A stretch of DNA of 64,000 bases from Defluviimonas salinarum (GCF_026013545.1 NZ_JAPDOG010000003.1:1-64000), one strand, 5' to 3'. Numbered from the stretch's first letter, positions 44,836 to 53,890 are shown. Translations and numbers: made by a program. The notes: generated from the letters alone by a model not told the origin.

Positions 44836-45810
44836 CTACTGCGCGCCGGTGTCGCTGCCGGCGATGACGCGCCAGAGCGGCCCGGCCACGCGCGTGACAA
44901 GCGGAATGAGAGCCATCCCGAGCGCAAGACCGGACACGCCATCCGCCAGCGCCGTCACCGCCCATCCGGTGAAGCCCGCGATGCTTGGCGGCACCGCATG
45001 GCCGACGGCCTCGGCCCAATGGTGGAAGGTGTCGTAGAGCAGCGGCCAGCCCAGCACGTCGAGCCCGTGGATGATGATCGCGCCGCCGACCCAGAGCATC
45101 GCCGCGGTGCCGATCGTCGAGAGGAGCGCCATGAGCTTCGGCATCCCCTTCACGAGCCCGGTGCCGAGCGCACGACCGACCCCGGTCCGCGCCGTCGCTG
45201 CCATGTAGAGCCCGATATCGTCCATCTTCACGATCAGCGCGACCGATCCGTAGACCGCGACGGTGATCCCGATCGCGACGACGGCGAGCGTCAGCGCCTC
45301 CATCCAGAGCACGCCTTCGGGGATCGCGGCGAGCGCGATGGTCATGATCTCGGCCGAGAGGATGAAGTCGGTCTTGATCGCGCCGCGCACGCGGTTTTCC
45401 TCCAGATGCACCGGATCGCCCACCTCCATGTCGGCCTCGACATGCGCGTCGCCGTGGGGAAAGAGCTTGTGGAAGATCTTCTCGGCGCCCTCGAAACAGA
45501 GATAGGCGCCGCCGAGCATGAGAAGCGGCGTGATCAACCATGGCGCGAAGGCGTTCATGAGCATCGCCGCCGGCAGGAGGATCACCAGCTTGTTGAAGAG
45601 AGAGCCCTTGGTGATCTTCCAGATGATCGGCAGTTCGCGCTTGGCCTCGAAGCCGTGGACGTATTTCGGCGTGACAGCCGCGTCGTCGATCACGACGCCG
45701 GCGGCCTTCGACCCGGCCTTGGCCGCCATGCCGGCGACATCGTCCACGCTCGCCGCCGCGACCTTGGCGATCGCGGCCACGTCGTCGAGAAGCGCCAGCA
45801 ATCCGCTCAT
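44836..45810 (-). CDS. DUF808 family membrane protein
   Basis: A 324-residue membrane protein. It opens MSGLLALLDDVAAIAKVAAA, followed by VDDVAGMAAKAGSKAAGVVIDD, the diagnostic start of DUF808 (E. coli YedI-like) proteins. Seven or so hydrophobic segments follow, with GAIKTDFILSAEIMTIAL in the middle. The function is unknown. ATG 45810 has GGAAGGGA upstream. The next gene upstream (gap) is divergent. Confidence 0.9.
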   Translation of the reverse strand: MSGLLALLDDVAAIAKVAAASVDDVAGMAAKAGSKAAGVVIDDAAVTPKYVHGFEAKRELPIIWKITKGSLFNKLVILLPAAMLMNAFAPWLITPLLMLGGAYLCFEGAEKIFHKLFPHGDAHVEADMEVGDPVHLEENRVRGAIKTDFILSAEIMTIALAAIPEGVLWMEALTLAVVAIGITVAVYGSVALIVKMDDIGLYMAATARTGVGRALGTGLVKGMPKLMALLSTIGTAAMLWVGGAIIIHGLDVLGWPLLYDTFHHWAEAVGHAVPPSIAGFTGWAVTALADGVSGLALGMALIPLVTRVAGPLWRVIAGSDTGAQ

Positions 45811-45923
45811 GGTCGTCCCTTCCTTGCAAATCGGCGCCAACCTAGCGAATCCGTCCGCCGAGGCAAGGCGATCGCGCCGGCATGTCGCCGGAACCGCCAG
45901 AACCGGCCCCGATTCAGCGCACC

Positions 45924-45957
45924 TGTTTTCGCTAACACCCTCCTGTTTTCGCTACCA
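45924..45957. promoter_or_regulatory. Tandem CceR-like boxes upstream of gap1
   Basis: TGTTTTCGCTAACA (45924-45937) and TGTTTTCGCTACCA (45944-45957) are near-copies with a 20-base period, two helical turns. Both resemble the TGTTAGCGCTAACA-type palindrome that I recall for CceR, the LacI-family regulator of central carbon metabolism in Rhodobacter (12 and 11 of 14 matches). A possible -10 (TATAGC, 45964-45969) lies just downstream. Confidence 0.55.
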
Positions 45958-46053
45958 TGTTGATATAGCGGGTTTTCCCGCCTTCCCTCCTCTGCTATGC
46001 GCAGGAACTGGCGCGGCTTGGCTCCCGCGTCTCGGGCACAGGAGATGAGGCAC

Positions 46054-47058
46054 ATGACCGTCACCATCGGCATCAACGGGTTTGGCCGGATCGGCCGTTG
46101 CACGCTGGCGCATATCGCGGAAGCGGCGCGCAACGACGTCCAGGTCGTCAAGATCAACGCCACCGGGCCGATCGAGACCAATGCGCATCTCCTGAAGTAC
46201 GACTCCGTCCACGGCCGTTTCGCCGGGCCGGTGAAGGTCGGCGAGAACACCATCGACCTCGGCCGCGGGCCGATCGAGGTGATGTCGACCTACAACCCCG
46301 ATGAGCTCGACTGGGAAGGCGTCGACGTCGTCCTCGAATGCACCGGCAAGTTCAACGACCGCGCCAAGGCGGCCGTCCATCTCGGCCGCGGCGCCAAGCG
46401 CGTGCTCGTCTCGGCTCCGGCCAAGAACGCCGACAAGACCGTGGTCTACGGTGTCAACCACCGCCAGCTCACCGCCGAACATCTTGTCGTCTCGAACGGC
46501 TCCTGCACGACGAACTGCCTCGCCCCGCTCGCCAAGGTGCTGAACGACGCGATCGGCATCGAGTCGGGCATCATGACGACGATCCACTCCTATACCGGCG
46601 ACCAGCCGACGCTCGACCGCCGTCACAAGGACCTCTACCGGGCCCGTGCCGCGGCGATGGCGATGATCCCGACCTCGACCGGCGCCGCGAAGGCGCTCGG
46701 CGAAGTGCTGCCGGAACTGTCGGGCAAGCTCGACGGCACCGCGATCCGGGTGCCGACGCCGAACGTCTCGGCCGTTGACCTCACCTTCCAGGCGGCCAAG
46801 GACGTGACCGTGGCCGACGTCAACGAAATCGTAAGGGAAGCCGCGGCAGGCTACATGGGCATGGTCCTCGCCTATGACCCGGAGCCGAAGGTCTCGATCG
46901 ACTTCAACCACACGCCCTATTCCTCGATCTTCGCGCCCGACCAGACCAAGGTCGTCGGCGGCCGCACGGTCCGGGTCCTGGCCTGGTACGACAACGAATG
47001 GGGCTTCTCCTGCCGCATGGCCGATGTCGCCGGCGCGATGGGGCGGCTCCTCCAGTAA
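46054..47058 (+). CDS. gap: Glyceraldehyde-3-phosphate dehydrogenase, GapB-like (probably NADP-preferring)
   Basis: A 334-residue GAPDH. The NAD(P) fold starts [20 protein letters not shown] and the catalytic Cys is in SNGSCTTNCLAP. The second-strand residue that contacts the adenosine ribose is Ala36 (KINATGP) where NAD enzymes have Asp (INDL). B. subtilis GapB, which prefers NADP and works in gluconeogenesis, has the same Asp-to-Ala change. The [17 protein letters not shown] ending also resembles GapB. The start is ATG 46054. It sits upstream of a small membrane-protein gene and a second, NAD-type gap. Confidence 0.9.
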   Translation: MTVTIGINGFGRIGRCTLAHIAEAARNDVQVVKINATGPIETNAHLLKYDSVHGRFAGPVKVGENTIDLGRGPIEVMSTYNPDELDWEGVDVVLECTGKFNDRAKAAVHLGRGAKRVLVSAPAKNADKTVVYGVNHRQLTAEHLVVSNGSCTTNCLAPLAKVLNDAIGIESGIMTTIHSYTGDQPTLDRRHKDLYRARAAAMAMIPTSTGAAKALGEVLPELSGKLDGTAIRVPTPNVSAVDLTFQAAKDVTVADVNEIVREAAAGYMGMVLAYDPEPKVSIDFNHTPYSSIFAPDQTKVVGGRTVRVLAWYDNEWGFSCRMADVAGAMGRLLQ

Positions 47059-47088
47059 GGAGCCTCGGGGGGCCTCGCGTCCCCGCCC

Positions 47089-47232
47089 ATGACCAACCGG
47101 ATCGCCATCGTCCTCGCGGCGCTTGTCGCCGCCTTCTTTCTGGTCGACCACTTCTGGCTGAACCTTGGTGCGCCCCTGTTCCTGGGGCGCAAACTCCTCG
47201 ATCTCGTCGAATTTCTCGCCATCTGGCGCTGA
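47089..47232 (+). CDS. 47-residue single-pass membrane protein between the two gap genes
   Basis: A short frame with a hydrophobic helix near the start (IAIVLAALVAAFFLVDHFWL) and a C-terminal amphipathic segment (FLGRKLLDLVEFLAIWR). It begins 30 bases after gap1 and ends 95 bases before gap2. The pattern of a single helix and an Arg/Lys-Leu-rich tail ending in WR looks like a real micro-protein, and I recall similar small proteins next to gap in related genomes. No function is known; a membrane anchor or regulator for the flanking enzymes is only a guess. Confidence 0.65.
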   Translation: MTNRIAIVLAALVAAFFLVDHFWLNLGAPLFLGRKLLDLVEFLAIWR

Positions 47233-47271
47233 GACCGCTACTCTACGGTTGACCTGTCGGCTGTATTTTGA

Positions 47272-47285
47272 TGTTAGCGGTAACG
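47272..47285. promoter_or_regulatory. CceR-like box upstream of gap2
   Basis: TGTTAGCGGTAACG matches 12 of 14 positions of a TGTTAGCGCTAACA palindrome. A TTGACC at 47249-47254 lies 17 bases upstream, so the box overlaps the expected -10 position, which would suit repression. Confidence 0.5.
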
Positions 47286-47327
47286 GCGCCCGCTCGGGTG
47301 CCGGCGATTTTCGAGAGGAGGTTCGCG

Positions 47328-48329
47328 ATGGCAGTGAAGGTGGCGATCAACGGGTTTGGCCGCATCGGGCGCAATGTGCTCAGGGCGATCATCGAGTCAG
47401 GACGCAAGGATATCGAGGTCGTGGCGATCAACGATCTCGGCCCGGTCGAGACCAACGCCCATCTCCTGCGCTTCGATTCGGTGCATGGCCGGTTTCCGGC
47501 GGAAGTGACCACCACCGCCTCGACGATCGATGTCGGACGCGGACCGATCGACGTCTCGGCGATCCGCAACCCGGCCGAGCTGCCCTGGGGCGACATCGAC
47601 GTCGTGCTGGAATGCACCGGCATCTTCACCGACCGAGACAAGGCGGCGGTGCATCTCGAGAACGGTTCCTCGCGGGTTCTGGTCTCGGCGCCGTCGAAGG
47701 GCGCAGACAAGACCATCGTCTTCGGCGTGAACCACGACACTTTGACGAAGAACGACCTGATCGTCTCGAACGCCTCCTGCACGACGAACTGCCTCTCGCC
47801 GGTCGCCAAGGTCCTGAACGACGCGATCGGCATCGCGAAGGGCTTCATGACGACGATCCATTCCTACACCGGCGACCAGCCGACGCTCGACACGATGCAC
47901 AAGGATCTCTACCGCGCCCGCGCGGCGGGCCTGTCGATGATCCCGACCTCGACCGGCGCGGCACGCGCGGTCGGGCTGGTGCTGCCCGAGCTCAACGGCA
48001 AGCTCGACGGCGTGGCGATCCGCGTGCCGACCCCGAATGTCTCGGTCGTCGACCTCGTCTTCGAAGCCGCGCGAGACACTTCGGTGGAAGAGATCAACCA
48101 GGCGGTTCGCGAGGCCGCGGACGGACGGCTGCGCGGCATCCTCGGCGTCACCGACCAGCCCAACGTCTCGTCGGATTTCAACCATGACCCGCGCTCCTCG
48201 ATCTTCCATCTGGACCAGACCAAGGTGATGGACGGGCGGATGTGCCGTATCCTGTCGTGGTACGACAACGAATGGGGCTTCTCCAACCGCATGTCGGACA
48301 CCGCCGTGGCGATCGGCAAGCTGCTCTGA
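47328..48329 (+). CDS. gap: Glyceraldehyde-3-phosphate dehydrogenase, NAD type
   Basis: A 333-residue GAPDH. It starts [18 protein letters not shown] and retains Asp36 (AINDLGP), the NAD-selecting residue, unlike the copy at 46054. The catalytic Cys is in [12 protein letters not shown], and the substrate loop [16 protein letters not shown] is intact. It is the likely glycolytic enzyme of the pair. GAGAGGAGG precedes the ATG. The closest relative in the window is gap1, so the pair arose from an old duplication and diverged in cofactor use. Confidence 0.94.
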   Translation: MAVKVAINGFGRIGRNVLRAIIESGRKDIEVVAINDLGPVETNAHLLRFDSVHGRFPAEVTTTASTIDVGRGPIDVSAIRNPAELPWGDIDVVLECTGIFTDRDKAAVHLENGSSRVLVSAPSKGADKTIVFGVNHDTLTKNDLIVSNASCTTNCLSPVAKVLNDAIGIAKGFMTTIHSYTGDQPTLDTMHKDLYRARAAGLSMIPTSTGAARAVGLVLPELNGKLDGVAIRVPTPNVSVVDLVFEAARDTSVEEINQAVREAADGRLRGILGVTDQPNVSSDFNHDPRSSIFHLDQTKVMDGRMCRILSWYDNEWGFSNRMSDTAVAIGKLL

Positions 48330-48462
48330 GCCGCCTTCGGGCCGGAAACCCGCCAAGACCTCAGACGTCAGGGAAGACGCTGTTTCCGTTTGATTTTTGT
48401 CGGCGCATTGAGCGGATCGCGCCCGAACAGGCAACGCGCGCCGATGGGCGGTTCGGCTGCGT

Positions 48463-48891
48463 TCAGGGCGACGGCGGCGACGACGGCACCGGGAATGCCA
48501 GGTCGAAGGCCCAGTTGAAGACGAAGGCGTAGACCAGGTAGAAAAGCGCGAAGGACACGTCCATCAGGAAGGCTTGGACCAGGGTGACGCCGAGATACCA
48601 GGCAATGAACGGCAACAATATCGCCAGAAGACCCGCCTCGAATAGGACCGTGTGAAGGACGCGCGCCGGCAGTGTCTTGCGAACGGTTCCGACGAGCCGC
48701 AGCATCGCGTGGTCGAACAGCAGATTGTAGGCGTAGTTCCACAGCGTCGCGACCGTCGCGCCGACGATGCCGACGACGCCGATGTCGTGCATCGGCAGAC
48801 CGAACGCCCACGCGCCGAGCGGCGTGACCAGGGCCAGGCCGATGATCTCGAAGCTGATGGCGTGGAGGATGCGGTCTCTTGCCGTGCGCAT
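48463..48891 (-). CDS. PACE family efflux transporter
   Basis: A 142-residue membrane protein with four helices in two repeats. The first repeat starts RTARDRILHAISFEIIGLAL and the second has RVLHTVLFEAGLLAIL; the paired HAxxFE-type motifs define the bacterial transmembrane pair (PACE) family. Members such as AceI export chlorhexidine and probably natural diamines. AAGGGGA lies before the ATG at 48891. It is convergent with gap2. Confidence 0.88.
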   Translation of the reverse strand: MRTARDRILHAISFEIIGLALVTPLGAWAFGLPMHDIGVVGIVGATVATLWNYAYNLLFDHAMLRLVGTVRKTLPARVLHTVLFEAGLLAILLPFIAWYLGVTLVQAFLMDVSFALFYLVYAFVFNWAFDLAFPVPSSPPSP

Positions 48892-49007
48892 GATGTCCCC
48901 TTCGGTTTTCGGGTCGTCCCGAACAAGTATCCCGGTTTCGGGGGAGGTCGTCCTCGCTTTGCGTGCAGATACACGATCGCCAGCCGGCCGGCGCAAGCGC
49001 GCCCGCG

Positions 49008-49496
49008 TCAGAACCTGGCTTTAAGCGCAGAATCGACGGCGGGGGTCACGAATTTCGACACGTCGCCGCCGAGCCGTGCGATCTCTTTCACGAGCTTCGA
49101 GGCGATCGCTTGGCGCCGCGCGTCGGCCATAAGGAAGACCGTCTCGACCGAATCGTCCATCGCGCGGTTCATGCCGACCATCTGGAATTCGTACTCGAAA
49201 TCCGCGACCGCCCGGAGCCCCCGCACGATCACCGAGGCGCCGACGTCGCGCGCGCAGTCGATCAGCAGGTTCTCGAACGGATGCACCACGATCTCGCCGC
49301 CAGTCTTGGCGACGATGGGGACACATTCGGCCTCCACCATCGCCACACGCTCCTCAAGCGTGAACAGCGGCCCCTTGTCGCGGTTGATCGCCACCCCGAT
49401 CACCAGCCGGTCGACGAGCGCCATCGCCCGCTGGATGATGTCGGTATGGCCGAGCGTGATCGGGTCGAAGGTGCCGGGGTAAAGGCCGATGCGCAT
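49008..49496 (-). CDS. coaD: Phosphopantetheine adenylyltransferase
   Basis: A 162-residue nucleotidyltransferase performing the fourth step of coenzyme A synthesis. It starts MRIGLYPGTFDPITLGHTDI, with the TxxH-type ATP site, and has IVRGLRAVADFEYEFQM in the phosphopantetheine site. The C-terminal VKEIARLGGDVSKFV is as expected. ATG 49496 is fixed by homology. The next gene on the same strand, a CBS protein, lies 87 bases upstream. Confidence 0.95.
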   Translation of the reverse strand: MRIGLYPGTFDPITLGHTDIIQRAMALVDRLVIGVAINRDKGPLFTLEERVAMVEAECVPIVAKTGGEIVVHPFENLLIDCARDVGASVIVRGLRAVADFEYEFQMVGMNRAMDDSVETVFLMADARRQAIASKLVKEIARLGGDVSKFVTPAVDSALKARF

Positions 49497-49583
49497 GAAT
49501 CCCTGTCCCTCTCGGGTGGTTACGTCACGCTGACGCAACGATATTGCGCGCGCGAATGCAAGTCCCGCCCCGCCGTGGCCGGC

Positions 49584-50018
49584 TCAATTGCCCATGATCA
49601 TCCCGGCAAGCGCATCCTTCTCCATCGCGAGTTCGGAGATCCGCGCCGCGACGAGATCGCCGATGGAGACGAATCCCACCATCGCATCGCCCTCCATCAC
49701 CGGCATGTGGCGGAACCGTCCCGCCGTCATCTTCTCGAGCACGGAGTCGGCGGCATCGTTGGGTGCGCAGGAGATCAGGTTGCGCGTCATCAGCGCCTCG
49801 ACCTTGTCGGTCAGGCAGCCCGAGCCCCGGCGGCCGAGGTCGCGCACGATGTCGCGCTCGGAGAGGATCCCGAGCGGCTTCTTGCCGTCGCGCGAGACGA
49901 CGACCGCGCCGATCCGGCGTTCGGCGAGAAGGCGCGCCGCATCCGCGACAGTCGTCTCGGGCGTCACCGTGATGATGCCGGTCTGATCCTTGGAACGCAG
50001 AATCTGGTGAACCTGCAT
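49584..50018 (-). CDS. CBS-pair domain protein
   Basis: A 144-residue protein made of two CBS motifs (residues about 10-65 and 75-135). The first has GAVVVSRDGKKPLGILSERD and the second HMPVMEGDAMVGFVSIGDLV. CBS pairs bind adenine nucleotides and sense energy state, usually as regulatory modules. As a stand-alone protein its target is unknown. AGGAGG precedes the ATG by 7 bases. Confidence 0.9.
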   Translation of the reverse strand: MQVHQILRSKDQTGIITVTPETTVADAARLLAERRIGAVVVSRDGKKPLGILSERDIVRDLGRRGSGCLTDKVEALMTRNLISCAPNDAADSVLEKMTAGRFRHMPVMEGDAMVGFVSIGDLVAARISELAMEKDALAGMIMGN

Positions 50019-50077
50019 GGGCAACCTCCTGAGCGATAAGCGACTTTCCCTCAACGTCGCGCCTTGACCCGCCGCTG

Positions 50078-50971
50078 TCAAGCCAGTGCTTCGAGCCGCG
50101 CGACCTCGCGTCGCACGCCCTGCGCCAGAAGCTCGGCGAAGCGGTTGAGCCGTTCCACCCGGCGGTCGTCGGGATGGCGGATGAGGTAGAACGACCGCGT
50201 GAGCGAGACCTTGTCGGCGAGAACCTTGACGAGATCGGGCGCCGCGGGCAGCGCGAAATCATGCACCACCGCGATGCCGGCGCCGGTCCGCACCCAGTTG
50301 AACTGCACCGAGACCGAGTTCGAGGCGAGCGTCACGTCCTCCATCCCGGCCTCGCTCTGGTAGTCGAGTTCCTTGTCGAAGATCAGGTCCTGGATATAGC
50401 CGATCGTGCGGTGGCGCTTCAGATCGGCCACCGAGGTGATCGGCGGGTGGCGGTCGAGATAGGCCTTCGATGCGGCGAGGTGCAGCTTGTAATCGGTAAG
50501 CCGCTGCACCGTCAGGTGGCCCGCAGCCGGCGGGCTCACCGCGATCGCCATGTCGGCCTCGCGCTTGGACAGGTTGAAGACCCGCGGCTGGGCGACGATC
50601 TGGACCTCGAGCCCCGGATGATCGGCGCAGATCTCCGCGACGATCTGCGGCAGGAGGTAGTTCGCGCTGCCGTCCGGCGCGCCGATGCGGATCTGCCCGG
50701 TCAGGCCCGGCCCCTCGGATCCGACCTCCTCCATCGCCTCGGCCACCGCCTGCTCGGCGCGGCCCGCATGGACGAGCAGCCGCTGACCCTCGCCGGTCAG
50801 CGCATAGCCCTGCGCCGAGCGGTTGAAGAGCCGGACCGTCATCGCCTCCTCGAGCTTCGCGATCCGCCGCCCGACAGTCGCCGGGTCGAGCTTCAGGAGC
50901 CGCCCCGCCCCCGAGAGGCTCTCGGTTCGCGCGACCGCCAGAAAGACCCGCAGGTCGTCCCAATCCGCCAT
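50078..50971 (-). CDS. LysR regulator divergent from mmsA
   Basis: A 297-residue LysR regulator with a helix-turn-helix at residues about 4-62 (RVFLAVARTESLSGAGRLL, then ATVGRRIAKLEEAM). The effector domain shows APDGSANYLLPQIVAEIC and MAIAVSPPAAGHLTVQRLT. Divergent from the methylmalonate-semialdehyde dehydrogenase gene by about 100 bases, it is the natural candidate to control mmsA. A PccR-like tandem lies in the same gap, so mmsA may answer to two regulators. Confidence 0.85.
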   Translation of the reverse strand: MADWDDLRVFLAVARTESLSGAGRLLKLDPATVGRRIAKLEEAMTVRLFNRSAQGYALTGEGQRLLVHAGRAEQAVAEAMEEVGSEGPGLTGQIRIGAPDGSANYLLPQIVAEICADHPGLEVQIVAQPRVFNLSKREADMAIAVSPPAAGHLTVQRLTDYKLHLAASKAYLDRHPPITSVADLKRHRTIGYIQDLIFDKELDYQSEAGMEDVTLASNSVSVQFNWVRTGAGIAVVHDFALPAAPDLVKVLADKVSLTRSFYLIRHPDDRRVERLNRFAELLAQGVRREVARLEALA

Positions 50972-50982
50972 GATCCCATCCT

Positions 50983-51040
50983 TTGCAACATTGCAAAACC
51001 CTTTTGGGAAACTGCCCCTTTTCCGGGCAAAACTGCAAGG
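50983..51040. promoter_or_regulatory. Two TGCAA tandem pairs upstream of mmsA
   Basis: TTGCAACA-TTGCAAAA (50983-50998) and GGGCAAAA-CTGCAAGG (51025-51040) each repeat with an 8-base period, the same spacing as the pairs near pccB (265-280) and pccR (2062-2077). They lie between the divergent lysR and mmsA genes, 33-90 bases before mmsA. Candidate PccR sites. Confidence 0.5.
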
Positions 51041-51072
51041 CTATTGTCGCGCAGCAACTTCGGGAGGCTTCC

Positions 51073-52572
51073 ATGAAAGAACTGACCCACTGGATCAACG
51101 GCGAGCATGTGAAGGGCACCTCGGGCCGCTTCACGGATGTCTTCAACCCCGCGACCGGCGAAGTGCAGGCCAAGTGCCCGCTGGCCTCGGCCGCCGAGAC
51201 CGAGGCCGCGATCGCCAAGGCCGCGGCCGCGCAGCCGGCCTGGGGCGCGATGAACCCGCAGCGCCGTGCGCGCGTCATGATGGCCATGGTCGGCCTGATG
51301 AACCGCGACATGGAGAAACTCGCGGAAGCGCTCTCGCGCGAGCATGGCAAGACCATCCCCGACGCCAAGGGCGACCTGCAGCGCGGCCTTGAAGTGATCG
51401 AATACTGCATCGCCGCGCCGCAGATGCTGAAGGGCGAGTTCACCGACGACGCCGGCCCCGGCATCGACATGTACTCGATGCGCCAGCCGCTCGGTGTCGT
51501 CGCCTCGATCATGCCGTTCAACTTCCCGGCCATGATGCCGCTCTGGCACGTCGGCCCGGCGCTCGCCTGCGGCAACGCGGTGGTTCTGAAGCCCTCCGAG
51601 CGCGACCCCTCGGTGCCGCTGATGCTCGCCGAGCTCTTCGTCGAGGCGGGCCTGCCGAAAGGCGTCTTCCAGGTCGTCAACGGCGACAAGGAGGCGGTCG
51701 ACACGCTCCTTGACAGCGAGACGATCCAGGGCGTCAGCTTCGTCGGCTCGACCCCGATCGCGCAGTACATCTATAGCCGCGCCACCGCGAACGGCAAGCG
51801 AGCCCAGTGCTTCGGCGGCGCGAAAAACCACATGATCATCATGCCGGACGCCGACATGGACCAGGCCGCCGACGCGCTCGTCGGTGCGGGCTTCGGTGCC
51901 GCGGGCGAACGCTGCATGGCGATCTCGGTTGCCGTGCCGGTGGGCGACGAGACCGCCGACCGGCTGATCGAAAAGCTGGTGCCGCGGGTCGAGAAGCTGC
52001 GCGTCGCCCCCTATACCGACGGCAACGACGTGGATTACGGCCCGGTCGTCACCCGCGAGGCGAAGGAGCGCATCCTTGGCCTGATCAACAGCGGCGTCGA
52101 GCAGGGTGCAAAGCTCGTGGTCGATAACCGCGACTTCACGCTCCAGGGCTACGAGAACGGCTTCTTCGTCGGCCCGCACCTCTTCGACCACGTCACCCGC
52201 GACATGGACATCTACAAGACCGAGATTTTCGGCCCGGTCCTGTCGGTGGTGCGCACCAAGTCCTACGAAGAGGCGCTCGGTCTCGCGATGGATCACGAGT
52301 ACGGCAACGGCACGGCGATCTATACCCGCGACGGCGACACCGCGCGCGACTTCGCGCACCGGATCAACATCGGCATGGTCGGCATCAACGTGCCGATCCC
52401 GGTGCCGCTGGCCTACCACACCTTCGGCGGCTGGAAGAAGTCGATGTTCGGCGACCTCAACCAGCACGGTCCGGACTCGTTCAAGTTCTACACGCGCACC
52501 AAGACCGTGACCGCGCGCTGGCCGTCCGGCATCAAGGAAGGTGGCGAGTTCAACTTCAAGGCGATGGACTGA
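51073..52572 (+). CDS. mmsA: CoA-acylating methylmalonate-semialdehyde dehydrogenase
   Basis: A 499-residue aldehyde dehydrogenase that converts methylmalonate semialdehyde to propionyl-CoA (valine) and malonate semialdehyde to acetyl-CoA. The nucleophilic Cys is in FGAAGERCMAIS. At the position where most aldehyde dehydrogenases have the Glu base (ELGGK) this protein has CFGGAKNH, the mark of the CoA-dependent MmsA family. The product feeds PccB. ATG 51073 follows GGGAGG. It is separated from the remaining valine genes by a carboxylate-amine ligase gene. Confidence 0.95.
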   Translation: MKELTHWINGEHVKGTSGRFTDVFNPATGEVQAKCPLASAAETEAAIAKAAAAQPAWGAMNPQRRARVMMAMVGLMNRDMEKLAEALSREHGKTIPDAKGDLQRGLEVIEYCIAAPQMLKGEFTDDAGPGIDMYSMRQPLGVVASIMPFNFPAMMPLWHVGPALACGNAVVLKPSERDPSVPLMLAELFVEAGLPKGVFQVVNGDKEAVDTLLDSETIQGVSFVGSTPIAQYIYSRATANGKRAQCFGGAKNHMIIMPDADMDQAADALVGAGFGAAGERCMAISVAVPVGDETADRLIEKLVPRVEKLRVAPYTDGNDVDYGPVVTREAKERILGLINSGVEQGAKLVVDNRDFTLQGYENGFFVGPHLFDHVTRDMDIYKTEIFGPVLSVVRTKSYEEALGLAMDHEYGNGTAIYTRDGDTARDFAHRINIGMVGINVPIPVPLAYHTFGGWKKSMFGDLNQHGPDSFKFYTRTKTVTARWPSGIKEGGEFNFKAMD

Positions 52573-52624
52573 CGCCGGAACCGGCGCGGGGGCCCCTGCC
52601 CTCGCCCATAGACGGATCGACGCG

Positions 52625-52647
52625 AGGGCCGGCACACCGCCGGCCCT
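52625..52647 (+). terminator. Hairpin after mmsA
   Basis: AGGGCCGGC-ACACC-GCCGGCCCT is a perfect nine-base stem, 53 bases past the mmsA stop, followed by TTTG. It probably ends the mmsA transcript before the ligase gene. Confidence 0.75.
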
Positions 52648-52734
52648 TTGCCGTTCAACGGGGGGGAATGGCGCCCGCTCCGCGCTTGCCCCGTGCCACG
52701 GGCTCTGCTCAACTGGCCGAGGGAGGTGCGTGCC

Positions 52735-53862
52735 ATGACCGAGCCGGATTTCACCATCGGGATCGAGGAGGAGTACCTCCTCGTCGACCGCGACAGCCTA
52801 GCGCTCGCGGTGGCGCCCGAGGCGCTGATGGCGGCCTGCAGGGCCGAGATGGAGGGCCAGGTCAGCCCCGAATTCCTGCAATGCCAGATCGAGATCGGCA
52901 CCCGCGTCTGCAAGGATGTCGGAGAGGCGCGCGATGATCTGAGGAAGCTCCGCGCCTGTGTCGCGCGCCATGCCGCCGACCACGGCCTCGCCCCGATCGC
53001 CGCCTCCTGCCATCCATTCTCCGACTGGAAGGACCAGCACCACACCGACAAGGAGCGCTACAACGTCCTGCGCCGCGATCTCGGCGGGGTGGCGCGGCGG
53101 ATGCTGATCTCGGGCATGCATGTCCATGTCGGCGTCCCCTCCGAGGACATGCGGATCGACCTCGTCAACCAGCTTTCCTACTTCCTGCCGCATCTTCTGG
53201 CGATGTCGGCCTCCTCGCCGTTCTGGCAGGGCGAGGATACCGGCCTCGCGAGCTACCGGCTGACCGTGTTCGACAACCTGCCCCGCACCGGCCTGCCGCC
53301 GCGCTTCTCGAGCTGGGCGGAATACGAGCGCACCGTGCATGCGCTGGTCCACATGAAGCTGATCGAGGATTCGACGAAGATCTGGTGGGACTTGCGCCCC
53401 TCCGCCCGTTTCCCGACCATCGAGACCCGGATCTGCGACGTGCAGCCAAAGCTGGAGATGACGCTGTCGCTGGCGGCCCTCACCCAATGCCTGACTCGGA
53501 TGCTCAGCCGGCTCCGGCGCAGGAACCAGCGCTGGCGGCACTACGACAACTTCCTGCTCGACGAGAACCGCTGGCGGGCGCAGCGCTACGGCATCACCGG
53601 CGGGCTGATCGACTTCGGCCGGCTCGAGGTCGTCGATTTCCCGGTGCTGCTCGACGAACTCGTCGCCCTCGTGGCCGAGGATGCCGAGGCGCTCGGCTGC
53701 ACGGCAGAGATCGAGGCGCTTCGCGACCTGCTCGAAACCGGAACCAGCGCCGACCGGCAACGTGCCGTCCGCACCGATGCGATCGAGGCCGGCGACGACG
53801 AGGCCGGCGCGATGCGCGCGGTTGTGCGCAGCCTCATCGAGGAGTTTCACGCCGACCTGTGA
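52735..53862 (+). CDS. Carboxylate-amine ligase, YbdK/GCS2 family
   Basis: A 375-residue member of the glutamate-cysteine ligase type 2 family. It starts [17 protein letters not shown], the substrate/ATP-binding signature, with [10 protein letters not shown] (near residue 125) and [15 protein letters not shown] (near residue 222). YbdK-type enzymes form gamma-glutamyl or related amides with ATP, and the physiological substrate is usually unclear. ATG 52735 is preceded by GGGAGG. Its position between mmsA and the valine operon is curious but no link to valine is known. Confidence 0.88.
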   Translation: MTEPDFTIGIEEEYLLVDRDSLALAVAPEALMAACRAEMEGQVSPEFLQCQIEIGTRVCKDVGEARDDLRKLRACVARHAADHGLAPIAASCHPFSDWKDQHHTDKERYNVLRRDLGGVARRMLISGMHVHVGVPSEDMRIDLVNQLSYFLPHLLAMSASSPFWQGEDTGLASYRLTVFDNLPRTGLPPRFSSWAEYERTVHALVHMKLIEDSTKIWWDLRPSARFPTIETRICDVQPKLEMTLSLAALTQCLTRMLSRLRRRNQRWRHYDNFLLDENRWRAQRYGITGGLIDFGRLEVVDFPVLLDELVALVAEDAEALGCTAEIEALRDLLETGTSADRQRAVRTDAIEAGDDEAGAMRAVVRSLIEEFHADL

Positions 53863-53890
53863 GATTGGGCCTCCGGGGCGCAGATTTCGG

